64,000 nt of DNA, taken from contig QWDQ01000033.1 of NCBI GenBank assembly GCA_003868215.1, positions 62,001 to 126,000 on the forward strand, read 5' to 3'. This stretch comes from Pseudophaeomoniella oleicola (Eukaryota; Ascomycota; Eurotiomycetes; Phaeomoniellales; Phaeomoniellaceae). Below, one piece after another: positions 54,740 to 64,000 of this stretch; within the stretch, counting starts at the first letter, position 1; every line of letters starts with the position of its first letter. Made by a program: the position numbers and the translations under genes. The notes under the pieces are model-generated. The model was not told the origin of the DNA and made no database searches. It saw nothing but the letters and a program-made list of their open reading frames with translations.

Positions 54740-55324
54740 ATGTCACCAGGAGTAGATGGGCTCGCAGTGTTGTTCAAGCTTCACCCAGCACCGAGGAAGC
54801 TTGCAGAGTCTCGAGCAATTCTCCGACATCTCCAGGCACGCTTCGGGCGCATCAATAGTTTCTTTGAGGCTAGACATGCACAGAATGCTCATAACTACAT
54901 TTTCGCAATATTCGCCAACCCGTCTTCTTACGACAAGGCTATCATAACCTCACCCATCACGATCGATGTCGACGTCGAGAAAGGCGTCGCACTGAAATCA
55001 GAGTCTGGAACGGATCCCAAGGCTCCCTTCGATAGGAAACAATTCAAATGCGAGATCCAGCCCTCAAAATTTGATCATGCCGGGAGTATATTGAAGAATC
55101 CTTTCAACGGTCCCTATGATGTCCAGGCGGGCAATCTCTCCTTCCAAGCGATCAATAGCGGACCTCGTATGGGGCGACCTCCGCATCTTTCGCTCGCTGA
55201 CTTCCAGTTGAAGCAACGAGACCCGATATTCGCAAACAGGAAAGCTCAGCTGTTGAGCCAAGGGAGTATTGGTCGACAAGGCTTAATGGGACTCTGGAGG
55301 AAGGCTACCGGGCAAGAGACATAA
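54740..55324 (+). CDS. Unidentified protein, possibly RNA-binding-like fold
   Basis: From the first in-frame ATG (54740) the frame encodes 194 residues. It stays open upstream to about 54671 without ATG, so an upstream exon is likely. The N-terminal part (DGLAVLFKLHPAPRKLAESR, then AILRHLQARFGRINSFFEAR and YIFAIFANPSSYDKAI) has the alternating strand-helix-strand look of an RRM-like fold, used in several fungal mitochondrial proteins. The rest is basic and probably flexible. The even length, lack of stops and ordered hydrophobic pattern suggest a real gene. I do not recognise the family, and the function is unknown. Confidence 0.6.
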   Translation: MSPGVDGLAVLFKLHPAPRKLAESRAILRHLQARFGRINSFFEARHAQNAHNYIFAIFANPSSYDKAIITSPITIDVDVEKGVALKSESGTDPKAPFDRKQFKCEIQPSKFDHAGSILKNPFNGPYDVQAGNLSFQAINSGPRMGRPPHLSLADFQLKQRDPIFANRKAQLLSQGSIGRQGLMGLWRKATGQET

Positions 55325-56392
55325 CCGGTCATAAGTGCAACTTTGAAAATCCAGAGGTGAAGACGGGCTGCCCAAGATCATGCACACAAGATCCATTGGA
55401 TCTCATGCTGAAATAACTCGAGAAGCCAAACTCATGGCCAGGCCAAAGCAAGCCGACCAGAGCACGAACGAATCTTGTCCCTCAAGGGCCTTGTAATACT
55501 GGCCCTCGTCCGGGCGAATGAGTCACGAGACATGCGATTCCGCTTGAAGTCCACAGTCTTCGTCAAACCGCAGGACCGAGATAAGAGCGTGCTCAAGCCA
55601 TCATAATCTGGCAGTTACCTCCCTCCGAAGGCAATCCGCTCACCTCCAACCCCAACCATCAAACTATCTACCAAGGTTCTTAGATACCGACGGTATTTCA
55701 ATTCCAGTGACCTACAAGACAATGCTCTGTCCTGCCTTGCCCATACCCCAAAAAGATCCCTCCAGTCACAATTGGTACCAGGACACGAAGCGACAGACAA
55801 TGCAGGCCAACAACTCTACAGCAACATCTCGTAATTATCAGGCATGCGAGGGGATCCTTCTCTGCGACCTCTGGAGGATTTCTCGCATCCCATCACTATC
55901 GACAAAGTCACCCCAAAAATGCAACTTCGTCTTCCTCGGTACATATATGGCACCGTGACTTGACGTGTCAGGACAGGACGTGGTGAGACGAGACAGGGCA
56001 AGGCGAGGCACGACACTAGACGATACGCGCAGAGGGTGGAAATTACGACAGCGTGAGCATGCGAGCAAGCGCTCATTCGTGGATGATGGTTCCGAATCTA
56101 GATGGGATTGAAGCTGAACGGAAGATGGGATACAGCTACAGCTACATACATTCTCCTATATGTACATGTATTGGCTTGGTAGTGAGGAAAGGAGACAAGA
56201 AATATATTTAAGAAAAGAGGGGGGGGAATGAATTGGTGATAAAAACGATTGGCTCACTTTTTTCGCCTGCCTTAAAACATACATATCTAAGTCAATTAAC
56301 TTGCCTGTCTGCCTATGCCCTTATGCCCTGTTCCTCTTTTGTCCTTTCCTTGGGACATTCATTTCGAATTCAGGAAATCATCTTGAAAACTT
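55325..56392. other. Convergent intergenic region, nothing recognised
   Basis: About 1.1 kb between two stop codons. It contains GC-alternating purine stretches and a G run near 56220, but no gene that I can recognise on either strand. Confidence 0.5.
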
Positions 56393-57875
56393 TCAAGCTC
56401 TAACGTACGTAGCATCGATTTGTATGACTTGCGGCAAGGCCAACCGGACCTTATTCCGATATACGGCCGGCCCCATCTTCTGCAACGGGTTTCCCTCGAA
56501 GTATACCGTCTTCAATTCCTGCTTGTCGCGCAGCACCGTCTCGACTTCTGGCCAGTCCGCGAGTTGGTTGTCGCTCGCCCAGAATTCTTCGAGGTGCGAC
56601 AGCGGTTCGAGGCCGGAGATGGAGGTGATGGTGTTGGAGGAGATGTCGAGGACGCGGAGGGATGGGGTCGTGGTGGATAAGGGGGCAAGGGCGGTCGGGC
56701 CGCTGAGGAGGTTGTGGGAGATGTATAGGTCGGTGAGGTAGGGGAGGTGAGGGATCGAGTCTAGGGATGTGACACGGTTGGAGGGAAGAGAGAGGATGCG
56801 GAGGTTTGTGAGAGAGTCGAGGTTCTTCAGGCTGGAGATTTTGTTTTTGCCGAGCCACAGCTCTTCGAGAGTGGAGAGGTGCGAGAGATTCTCGATTTCC
56901 TATGAGAGCAGTCAGTAAAAATGCACGCTCTAGTATCCGACCATTCATTCTTCCAAGGTAGAATTAACAGAAAATGGCCTCTCACAAAGAAGAGCATCGG
57001 TGTTGGTCCCAAGGGAAAGGCTCACTCTTATCCTATTTGCTGCCAGTTCAAGCATCTTCAGTTTCTCCAGTCCTTCCAACCCTTCAATCTTGGATATCTT
57101 GTTCTGTACAAGATATAAATTCTTCAGACTCTTCAGGTGTGAAACGTTCTTGATGTGCTTGACCTTGTTGAAACTCAAGTCAAGAGTTTCAAGATTTTCC
57201 GAGGATAGATTATCTAGACCTCGCATATGAGATATCAGATTGTCATAGAGGTCCAGTTCTTTTAGATTGGAGGCAGGCGTTTCTGGAAGGTCAATCGAGG
57301 ATATCTGGTTTTGGCGCAAACATAGCCGCTGAGAGAATAAATCCAAATCAGTTTTAGACCAGGTATAATTGTACAATGCTGAAGCATACCTCAACTTTCG
57401 GGAATCTCTCTAGACGCAAAGCCGGTAACGAGCTGATTCGGGCATGAACAAGGTCGATATCCTGAGCATCGTTAGTTAAGTCATTCTCGCAACTTGTTAT
57501 AGGTCAGAGGCTTTCTAGAAACATACCTCTGTATCAGGCTCATATCCGTCTAAAAGATCTGTTCCATGCGACACCGTCAGCGAGCAGGCTCTGGTTCCGA
57601 TATATGTTTCCCAGCATCAAGCCTCTCCCTTAATACACTTGGGCATCCTCTGCGCTCTCACAAAGACTCAGATTCATACCTTCATCCGCGTCAATCACAT
57701 CCACCGCAGGCGCTTCAGGGTCTGAATATTCGGTATCGCTCAGCACCTCCGGGTTGACCAACGTCGCCTTCTTTCCTGTCTCCATTTCTCCAATCCGCAG
57801 CTTTCCGTCCCACCCACTGCTGTCTCGCGGTTTGCTGTCCTTTTCACCGAGGCCATTTGCATCCGGGGCCGGCAT
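56393..57875 (-). CDS. sds22: SDS22, leucine-rich-repeat regulator of protein phosphatase 1
   Basis: Five exons (57875-57680, 57558-57527, 57461-57390, 57328-57026, 56899-56393) give 369 residues. Sds22 binds PP1 and guides its maturation and its roles in mitosis. An acidic N-terminus (SDTEYSDPEAPAVDVIDADE) precedes about eleven SDS22-type repeats of 22 residues (LKELDLYDNLIS, LETLDLSFNKVKHIKN, LKNLYLVQNKISKIEG, LKMLELAANRIR|EIEN, LEELWLGKNKISSLKN and so on). The end has the LRR cap (VYFEGNPLQ) and the family finish QIDATYVR. Each join restores the repeat register. The ATG at 57875 is the first in frame. A short upstream exon is possible, since the frame is open without ATG to 57902. Confidence 0.92.
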
Positions 57876-58964
57876 CACGGATGCTGTGTTGGATGCAGCC
57901 ACAAAGATAGACTAGTCGTAAGCAGTAGTACCTTGATGGAGAGGGTTCTTAGCAGATACTGTCTCTCAACAGTCTTCCTAGACGATTGCTGGATGGTGCA
58001 GAATATCGAATTTCCTCAAACGAGGGTGGCTTTGCTCAATACACAGGTTAGTTCGTGAAGCTGGATTCCCAGAAACACAGACCGCACGTGCTATCCTATC
58101 CGGCTCCAGTGGTGGGGAAATGGAGTCAACCCCACGGCAATATCACCGATAGGGCCGATCGGATATCAGAATTCAAAGGAATCGGCATGCACCATCATAC
58201 TAATCGCCTGCAGTAGCAACGACGTACTTCCGTAGACTACGTCTACAATAGCCTATTCCGTATTCAAAACATGTAACATTATTTGTACTGGCCATAGTGT
58301 AGAGCGTCTCTCAGACCGTGTTAAAATGAGAGGCAACTCTTTCAGACTCAAGTCACTGCTTATTGTGCTCTTTCCATCGATCAGATAGGATCTATGTACT
58401 CATGCTATCCTTTTTCCCCTGCCATGATGACCCATTGTATTTCGAGGCCAAAAGAAACATCTCCACCGGCCTGTGGTATAGCCTGCTATAATGCTACAAA
58501 GAAACAAAGATGCCACAACAACGGTGGATCATGCCGGAGAACGAGGGACGCCTGCTGAATGCAACAAATGAAACAATGCCGTATGCCTGACAAGGCGGGT
58601 ATTTTCAGAGCAGATAAGCCGCGCCGAAATATAAGACAGCAATTTTTGGCAACACAATTAAGAAGTCGAAAAGTAGAACTGTTGGTCGTGAGGGGGGATG
58701 TTTTGGACTGTATCGAGATCCGATGGTCAGGGGTAAAGACTGACTCTCGTGGAGCAGCCTGTCCTTCCGTCACAAGGCAGTCGACCCACACGTGCTTGAC
58801 ACATACCGCCGTCTCCTTCGTTCGTAGATATGGTGACGACACAAAGCCAAAAGAGTCGTCACTGTTGCTCGGCATCCTCAAGGGATCTCATCCGTACCAA
58901 CAGAAGAACCGAAATAGAGGACCATCAACGCAGGTCTCGGCGAGTAAAAAAATGCTTCACCAGC
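57876..58964. other. Intergenic, nothing recognised
   Basis: About 1.1 kb covering the promoter of SDS22 and the 3' flank of the phosphatase gene. No gene or repeat was seen. Confidence 0.5.
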
Positions 58965-60670
58965 TCATAAAGAGACATCAAGAACAAGGCTAACATCACG
59001 GACTTGGTCACCAGCCAAATCTTCTAACACTGGGATCAAGTCTAACAGCTCGTTGTCGTGAGCATCTGAGAACCAACTGCTGATTGGAACAGCATGCTGA
59101 GGATGAAAGATATAAGAGGTGGGCGAATTGTCGATGATTATTGTGTCTTTCAAGTCTCGACCCACTTGAGACAGATCCTAGTTTTCATCAGCCATTGCAA
59201 AACGCTCTCATGATCAAATGAACATACCTTGACGTAGTTTCCTTGATGATTATAGCAACTTTCGCGGAACAGTCTATGATGGACCACCTGGTGTATATCA
59301 AGTTGGTCAAGCAGAGGATCACCATACTATATACGGTTAGAGAGGACTTCGAGCTTTGCGAAGAGCATGAAAACGGACCTTTGAGACAGATGCAGTAAAG
59401 ACAACCACTTCATAAAGTTCGCCAACACGCTTCATGAATTGGTCCACACCGGGCCTTTTGATTACATACACGTTGTGATATTGGCCTTCTATTTCAACGG
59501 GAATCGTGAAATCTGCTTGGCTGAGGATCTAACAACCGTTAGTACGAAGCTAGCATATTCGACCTGGATACGCACTTTGAAGCTGCTGTGCACTAAGGTC
59601 TCGTCAAGATCCAGCACCAGACACTTTCGACCTTTGAGGTGCGGTTCAGCTGGAGGGAGGAGGTATTTCTGTTCAACCTGAGATGTTGGTAGGGGAGGGA
59701 CTTCTGTTGCAACAGCTGGTTGTTCTTTATTGGCGACTGGCGGTGGAGGGGGAAGCGCAAGCGCAGCCTTATCTTCTGATGTTGGTGGGATCTGCGGCGC
59801 TTCCTCCTCGACCGGAGGAGCGTCCAACATATCGATATCGCTATCCCGCTTGACCTGTTCTGTAGTGCGGTCATCAATTGGAGAGATCTCTTCGGCTGGT
59901 GGTGTTGGCAGCTGAGAAGTTTCGCCTGCGGTCGCGGCGTTGGGCCCGGATTGCGAGGTTTCGGCCGACGGAATGCTGGCGTGAATGGCAGGCTTGTCTT
60001 CACGGGAACCGTCAGTCCCTGTTGATTCCGGTACTGCTGTCGTTTCAGGCTGTGCTGATTTCATTGCTTCCTTCTCATTCAATGCGCGTGGCTTCTCTGC
60101 CGCACCATTTCCTTGAGGCTTTTCACCTTTCTCTGTCGGCCTTTGGGACAGGTGAGCAGTCCCAGATTTTTCCGCATTCGAAACAGCTCTCACTCGCCCA
60201 TCTTGCACCACCGTCTTTTTTGCCGGAATAGCAGGGCCTTCGGCATCCATCGATTTTGGTCCACTACAGCACGTGAGGAGAGACATGAGGAAAGAAGGTT
60301 TCTTGTGTGGTTTCGCAACGCTCTGGTCGGTGGCCGGCTTCCCATCACCGGAAATTGTCTGCGCTCTTTTCGACCGTCGACTGCTTGCTCTGCTCGATCT
60401 TCTCTGTGGTTCTGCGGTACTATCCTTGGAATTTTGTTCCAAGCTTGCAGCCTCCTCGTTGGCGGTTGCGCCTGTGAGGTTTGAAGCTGCCGAAGGCTCT
60501 TGTTTCGTATGAGACGAGCTTCGCGACGGTATTCTCAACAGAGATCTCTTCCGGGAAGGTTGGCCTTGCTGTGTACTCTGTTCTTGTGATGTGCGTGGTA
60601 CATCGCTGCTGACGGATCTGGCGGACTGTAAATCTGCCGGAACCGTCTCTGCAGCTCCGCTGTTACTCAT
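58965..60670 (-). CDS. PSR1/2-type HAD phosphatase (FCP1/SCP-like)
   Basis: Four exons (60670-59576, 59528-59379, 59326-59228, 59177-58965) give 518 residues. The C-terminal 165 residues form the small CTD-phosphatase-like HAD domain: the catalytic DLDET at about 354-358 (nucleophile Asp plus acid Asp), then [64 protein letters not shown] and [21 protein letters not shown]. Yeast Psr1/Psr2 act at the plasma membrane in sodium stress with Whi2. The N-terminal 340 residues are Ser/Pro/Glu-rich and disordered, with a TCC pair in the middle rather than an N-terminal lipid anchor. ATG at 60670 was chosen as the first methionine giving the family-like start. All joins keep frame. Confidence 0.9.
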
Positions 60671-63600
60671 CGAGGGCGAGAGAATACCTCGACAGAGGCT
60701 GCACAAAAATCAACGACCCCTTCAAAAGCTGTCGAGCACAGTAATAACCAGGACTCCGACCCCTACTGGAAAGGTGTGATAATAGATTACGGACAGGTTG
60801 AAGGTTGAATGGATCTCGCGATCAGCGACGAGGTATTGTCGATCTTTCGCGTGGTCCCGAGGTCGCTATCATCCGATCACGTTCGAGGGTTCGATTATGC
60901 GACAATGCGCGCGTCCCAAACGAATAAGAATCGAAAGGTAAAGGGTCGAGTTCAAGGTCGTAGCGGTTGGTTCAGCGACGGGTGGCTGAGAATCTGAAGG
61001 TGTTGGTAAACGGTCGATTGATGGGCGAGCTAGGTATGAGGAGAACATGAACACCAGAAGCAGGTTGCCGGAGTGGTCGTGACGGGTCGCTGTAATGTAA
61101 TTAGCGGGAAGAGCGTACAAGATCCCGGTTGTTAGTCAAGTAAAATTAGGATAAATAGATACCTGTGGGAAGCACCATGTAATTAAGTGCCTTAGTTACC
61201 TAGGTAGGTAGGTACCGTAGTACGGCAGGTAGGTAGGTACATAGTAATTAGTAGCTCTGGTGGTAGGTATGGTAGGTAAGTAAGTAGGGAGGTAAATCTT
61301 GATTTGATGGGCGAGATGAGTCTAGTCTGGCAGTTTAGGGGGGGGTGGATTGCCAGTATTTCGGGGGGAGAAGGAAAGCTGACAAGGCCCCAACGCTTTC
61401 TCTTTCTCTCCTGCTATTTAAACATGGCAGCCATTAATTATGATAAACAAGCCAATCACTTCGTCCAGCTCCTATTATCCATTGCACTAGCTTCGACCGG
61501 GATGCACTTTCAGCATTTCCTAGAGATCATCCATCCCACTTTCTACCAAGTACTATTAGATATCGCCCTTAGGTAATCGTTAGCCTCGTATTGTTCCCTC
61601 TTCGCAGAAACTAATCTCCCTCTGTAGCCAATTGAAACATAAGCTGAACATTTAGTGCCTCCACTTCGACCGGCGGGTAGATTCGAAAGTCGAGTAGCTC
61701 GCCTTGCCCGTCTGCTCTGTGCTGCAGTGTACCGAGAGGACAAGCGAACTCCTTACCCAGGTTAACGTTGACTTGGGCTAACTTAATTACCTGAGATGAT
61801 CAATGATGCAGTGGGAAGAAAGTAATTACACCAGGATGTCGACCGGCCGAAGAAGACCAACGGCTGCATACTTGCATGATTGGCCAAATGCCATATCTGC
61901 GGCTATTGATTTAGGTAATGCTTGTTGTGAGTAGGAGTTGTAGTTGTGCTTGAGGCCTTTGCCCATGGGGATATACTGGAAGTAAACAAATAACTTGAGA
62001 AGTCTGAGCTGCCTGCATCTACTCGTCATTGCCTAGAAGTTTCTTTCACGCATACGCTATTCGAGTGAGAGCTGCAGCAATGCTTCTCTCTCCGTCAGGG
62101 AGGCCCTTGGGGGTTTCCTTACCTAGACAGCTCGGCAGATAAGGAGGTGGTCTGGGTGGTCTGAGGCTGTAATTTTCCCTGGTAAAATTTGGTGCGATTT
62201 AGCCTTTGCCTACGTGATCCCATCGCATGTTCATCACGTCTCTTGTCACTTGCGCGCGTCAACAGCCAATCACACTCTTGTTCAGAGGACTGTGTCCCTG
62301 TACTACCTCGTTACGTAGTACTGCGTAGTAAGAGATAGGAAAAGTGGGAGAAGCGCAATGGCATATCAACAATGTCCATCTCTATTGATCCCGAGATTCC
62401 AAAACTCCTACAACTGCAGAAGCAATCACCAGAGATGAGAATCTAAGCGAGATTGGCAGGCGTGGACATGATGGAATACGGACATCCACGGAAATGCTTC
62501 GATATCAAAAGCCGACACTGCACTGCATTGCTCTGCACCACACCACACCGCACCACACCCTCCGGTCAATAATGGATATGATCGCTCTTGCATTCTCCCC
62601 CTCCGTCAGAGCCTCTCTACTGCATCGCCTTCTCCCTTGTCATTCGAGTCAAGGGAATCGATCGGAAAATGCATCATGACCATGCCGTGAGCGGGCCGTC
62701 ATCAAGACACGATTTCTCGCACATTGCCGCTTACCGAGTCGTCACAAGCTCTCTCCCGATCTTCATAGGTTGCCCCCTCCTTCTTGGGAGTATCGTACAT
62801 CCTTTTCTCCTTCCCAGTAGTGATTTGGTCTGATGACTGTCCCTGGCATTCATAGTACAACACGCTTAGTGGTCACCGGGGCAGTCTGCGTGCTCTAATA
62901 TACCGATGATGTTGCAGGACCCTACTATCAGTGTGGAAGTCCATTTCCCGTGCATGTGCTCGGAGTAGTCCACGGCAAGGTCACGAACAAGGATGGTGAC
63001 TGATTTATGAGCTTACACTACCGTGCTATATCTTCTATCATTGTACAAGCCTTCCACAGTCCTCTCACTTCCCATACCATGTAGTAGGATCCATGTACCC
63101 GTTTCTTTACTAAGGTACTAGAGGTCCCCTACCTGTCCTATTACCGCAAAAGTGACGAATACCGGTAGCCATGTATGCAGCTTGCCGGCAATAATCAACC
63201 AGGACTCCTCTTCTTTTATCAAACGAGACTTCAATTCGTAAATGTAGCTATTCCGCTGGGCATTCTCTTATTGAGCAATACGGAGCATCTCATGTCTCGA
63301 AGGCAACCTTTCGTCCAATTGTGAGGCTCATGGTTGTTGTTGATCGTAGTTCATCCCGCAATACGCTTCCCCATTCAATTTCGATAACGTTACCCCGGAT
63401 TTCCAAGCTCCAAAGTAGCCGAGGCCCTGATGTCAGTCTCCATGTCAACTTCACATGCGCTTATCAACCATCGTAATAACACCAAGTCGTATATCTTCTC
63501 TGACTAACTTTCTGTACCTGTCAGTGACCATTCTCGAATCCTTTCTCTATGATCCCGACACAACATTCAGTAGGCCCTTGTTGCAATCATCACAACTGCG

Positions 63601-63709
63601 CCATCCTCATTTCTACATGGCTGTTCGCTCATCCAGATGTGATCCTGTCGAACAGTGTCTCTGTGTTAGTTGCCCAACGCTGAAGGTCAACGCATCTTGA
63701 GGAGAACAC
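60671..63709. other. Long intergenic region with motif runs
   Basis: 3 kb without a recognisable gene. It carries TACCTAGGTAGGTAGGTAC and further GGTAGG runs (about 61198-61295), TACGTAGTACTGCGTAGTA (62312-62330) and a CACACCACACCGCACC run near 62535-62560. The last few hundred bases before 63710 are the promoter and leader of the ABC transporter. Confidence 0.5.
61198..61243. repeat. TAGG arrays
   Basis: Two clusters of two to three TAGG units separated by a short GTACCGTAGTACGGC spacer, itself nearly palindromic. Related runs continue at 61262-61295. Confidence 0.7.
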
Positions 63710-64000
63710 ATGGCTGCGCAGTCGACTCTCAGAACCTCCCACGACCCTCTCGTGCTCCTCTACACATATTACAAAGCCCTTATAAAGACAAAATTACGCC
63801 GGACATCAAGGACAGCACGGCTTGCCGGGGCATGTCTACTTCTTGTATCCATCATATCCAGTGGTTATGGCGGTTATAGATGGTGGCAGGCAAGCACAAA
63901 AGAAAAGGCAGTTGGAAGGCGCCTGGTGAGAACTAATTCAGGCCTACGAGGGCCAGGTGGATCGAGGGTCGTCTATGTACCTTACAAGAACTCACCGGCG
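63710..64000 (+). CDS. Peroxisomal ABC transporter (ABCD/PXA type), 5' partial
   Basis: The frame opens at ATG 63710 and stays open for 97 codons to the window edge. The N-terminus reads MAAQSTLRTSHDPLVLLYTY, then a basic stretch (KTKLRRTSRTAR), a membrane span (LAGACLLLVSIISSGYGGY), then RRLVRTNSGLRGPGGS and VVYVPYKNS. I recall this order, ending in NSGLR...GSR.VYVPYK, from the start of fungal half-size ABCD transporters (Pxa1/Pxa2), which import long-chain acyl-CoA into peroxisomes for beta-oxidation. No ABC cassette lies inside the window, so the call rests on the N-terminus alone. It would functionally pair with the SCP2-type thiolase at 12-13.6 kb, but the two are far apart. Confidence 0.72.
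   Translation, partial: MAAQSTLRTSHDPLVLLYTYYKALIKTKLRRTSRTARLAGACLLLVSIISSGYGGYRWWQASTKEKAVGRRLVRTNSGLRGPGGSRVVYVPYKNSPA

Noticed and set aside
1-64000. tRNA, rRNA or snRNA genes
   Set aside because: I looked for B-box-like GGTTCGA..CC and matching A-boxes on both strands and found only isolated GGTTCGA strings without a cloverleaf. A tRNA or covariance-model scan would settle it.

Overview
The window is nuclear DNA of a filamentous ascomycete (Pezizomycotina). Coding genes have few, short introns (about 45-120 bp) with GT-AG ends and CTAAC/CTAAT-like branch points. The gene set is typical of these fungi: a QutR-type repressor, GET1, a UPF0658 Golgi protein, a DUF7707 GPI-type protein, Zn2Cys6 and C2H2 regulators. 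One 3-kb block (about 17.0-19.9 kb) has been driven to extreme AT content with almost no CpA left, which is the signature of repeat-induced point mutation (RIP). I cannot name the species. Genes were assembled by hand from splice sites and reading frames; intron joins quoted below keep frame, but no transcript data were available.

Layout. 0-2.2 kb: no recognisable gene. 2.3-4.3 kb (-): QutR-like repressor. 7.6-8.6 kb (+): adenosine-deaminase-like protein whose zinc-binding histidines are replaced. 8.85-9.25 kb: five-copy minisatellite. 9.4-10.4 kb (-): mitochondrial carrier. 12.1-13.6 kb (+): SCP2-type thiolase. 13.6-15.0 kb (-): conserved multi-pass membrane protein. 15.5-16.4 kb (-): WW-domain protein. 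16.93-19.94 kb: RIP-mutated DNA transposon with 21-bp inverted ends and a 9-bp target duplication, 96 bp upstream of the start codon of GET1 (20.0-20.8 kb, +). 21.0-23.0 kb (-): mitochondrial prolyl-tRNA synthetase. 23.4-24.1 kb (-): tandem GRF zinc-finger protein. 25.7-28.9 kb (+): NOC1/MAK21 ribosome-assembly factor. 29.6-31.4 kb (+): vacuolar-type amino acid transporter. 32.3-35.1 kb (+): C2H2 regulator. 35.9-36.2 kb (+): internally deleted short-chain dehydrogenase relic. 37.3-37.8 kb (+): small single-pass membrane protein.

38.3-40.0 kb (-): amino acid permease. 41.7-42.3 kb (+): secreted NTF2-like protein. 42.5-43.6 kb (-): MDR oxidoreductase. 44.3-45.7 kb (+): Zn2Cys6 regulator, followed by decayed sequence. 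46.8-47.8 kb (+): DUF7707 GPI-type protein. 48.4-50.9 kb (+): metallopeptidase-like plus jacalin-like protein with a broken zinc motif. 51.4-51.55 kb: extraordinary homopolymer block. 52.0-53.1 kb (-): UPF0658 Golgi protein. 54.7-55.3 kb (+): unidentified protein. 56.4-57.9 kb (-): SDS22. 59.0-60.7 kb (-): PSR-type phosphatase. 63.7 kb to the end (+): first part of a peroxisomal ABC transporter.

Most genes are unrelated housekeeping genes. The accessory-looking part is 38-51 kb (transport, secreted proteins, oxidoreductase, local regulator, lectin-like protein), with long spacers and relics. The most notable observations are the transposon with intact ends around a RIP-mutated core beside GET1, two full-length 'dead enzyme' genes that keep open frames, and a short palindrome (TACTACGTAGTA and relatives) scattered only through intergenic DNA.
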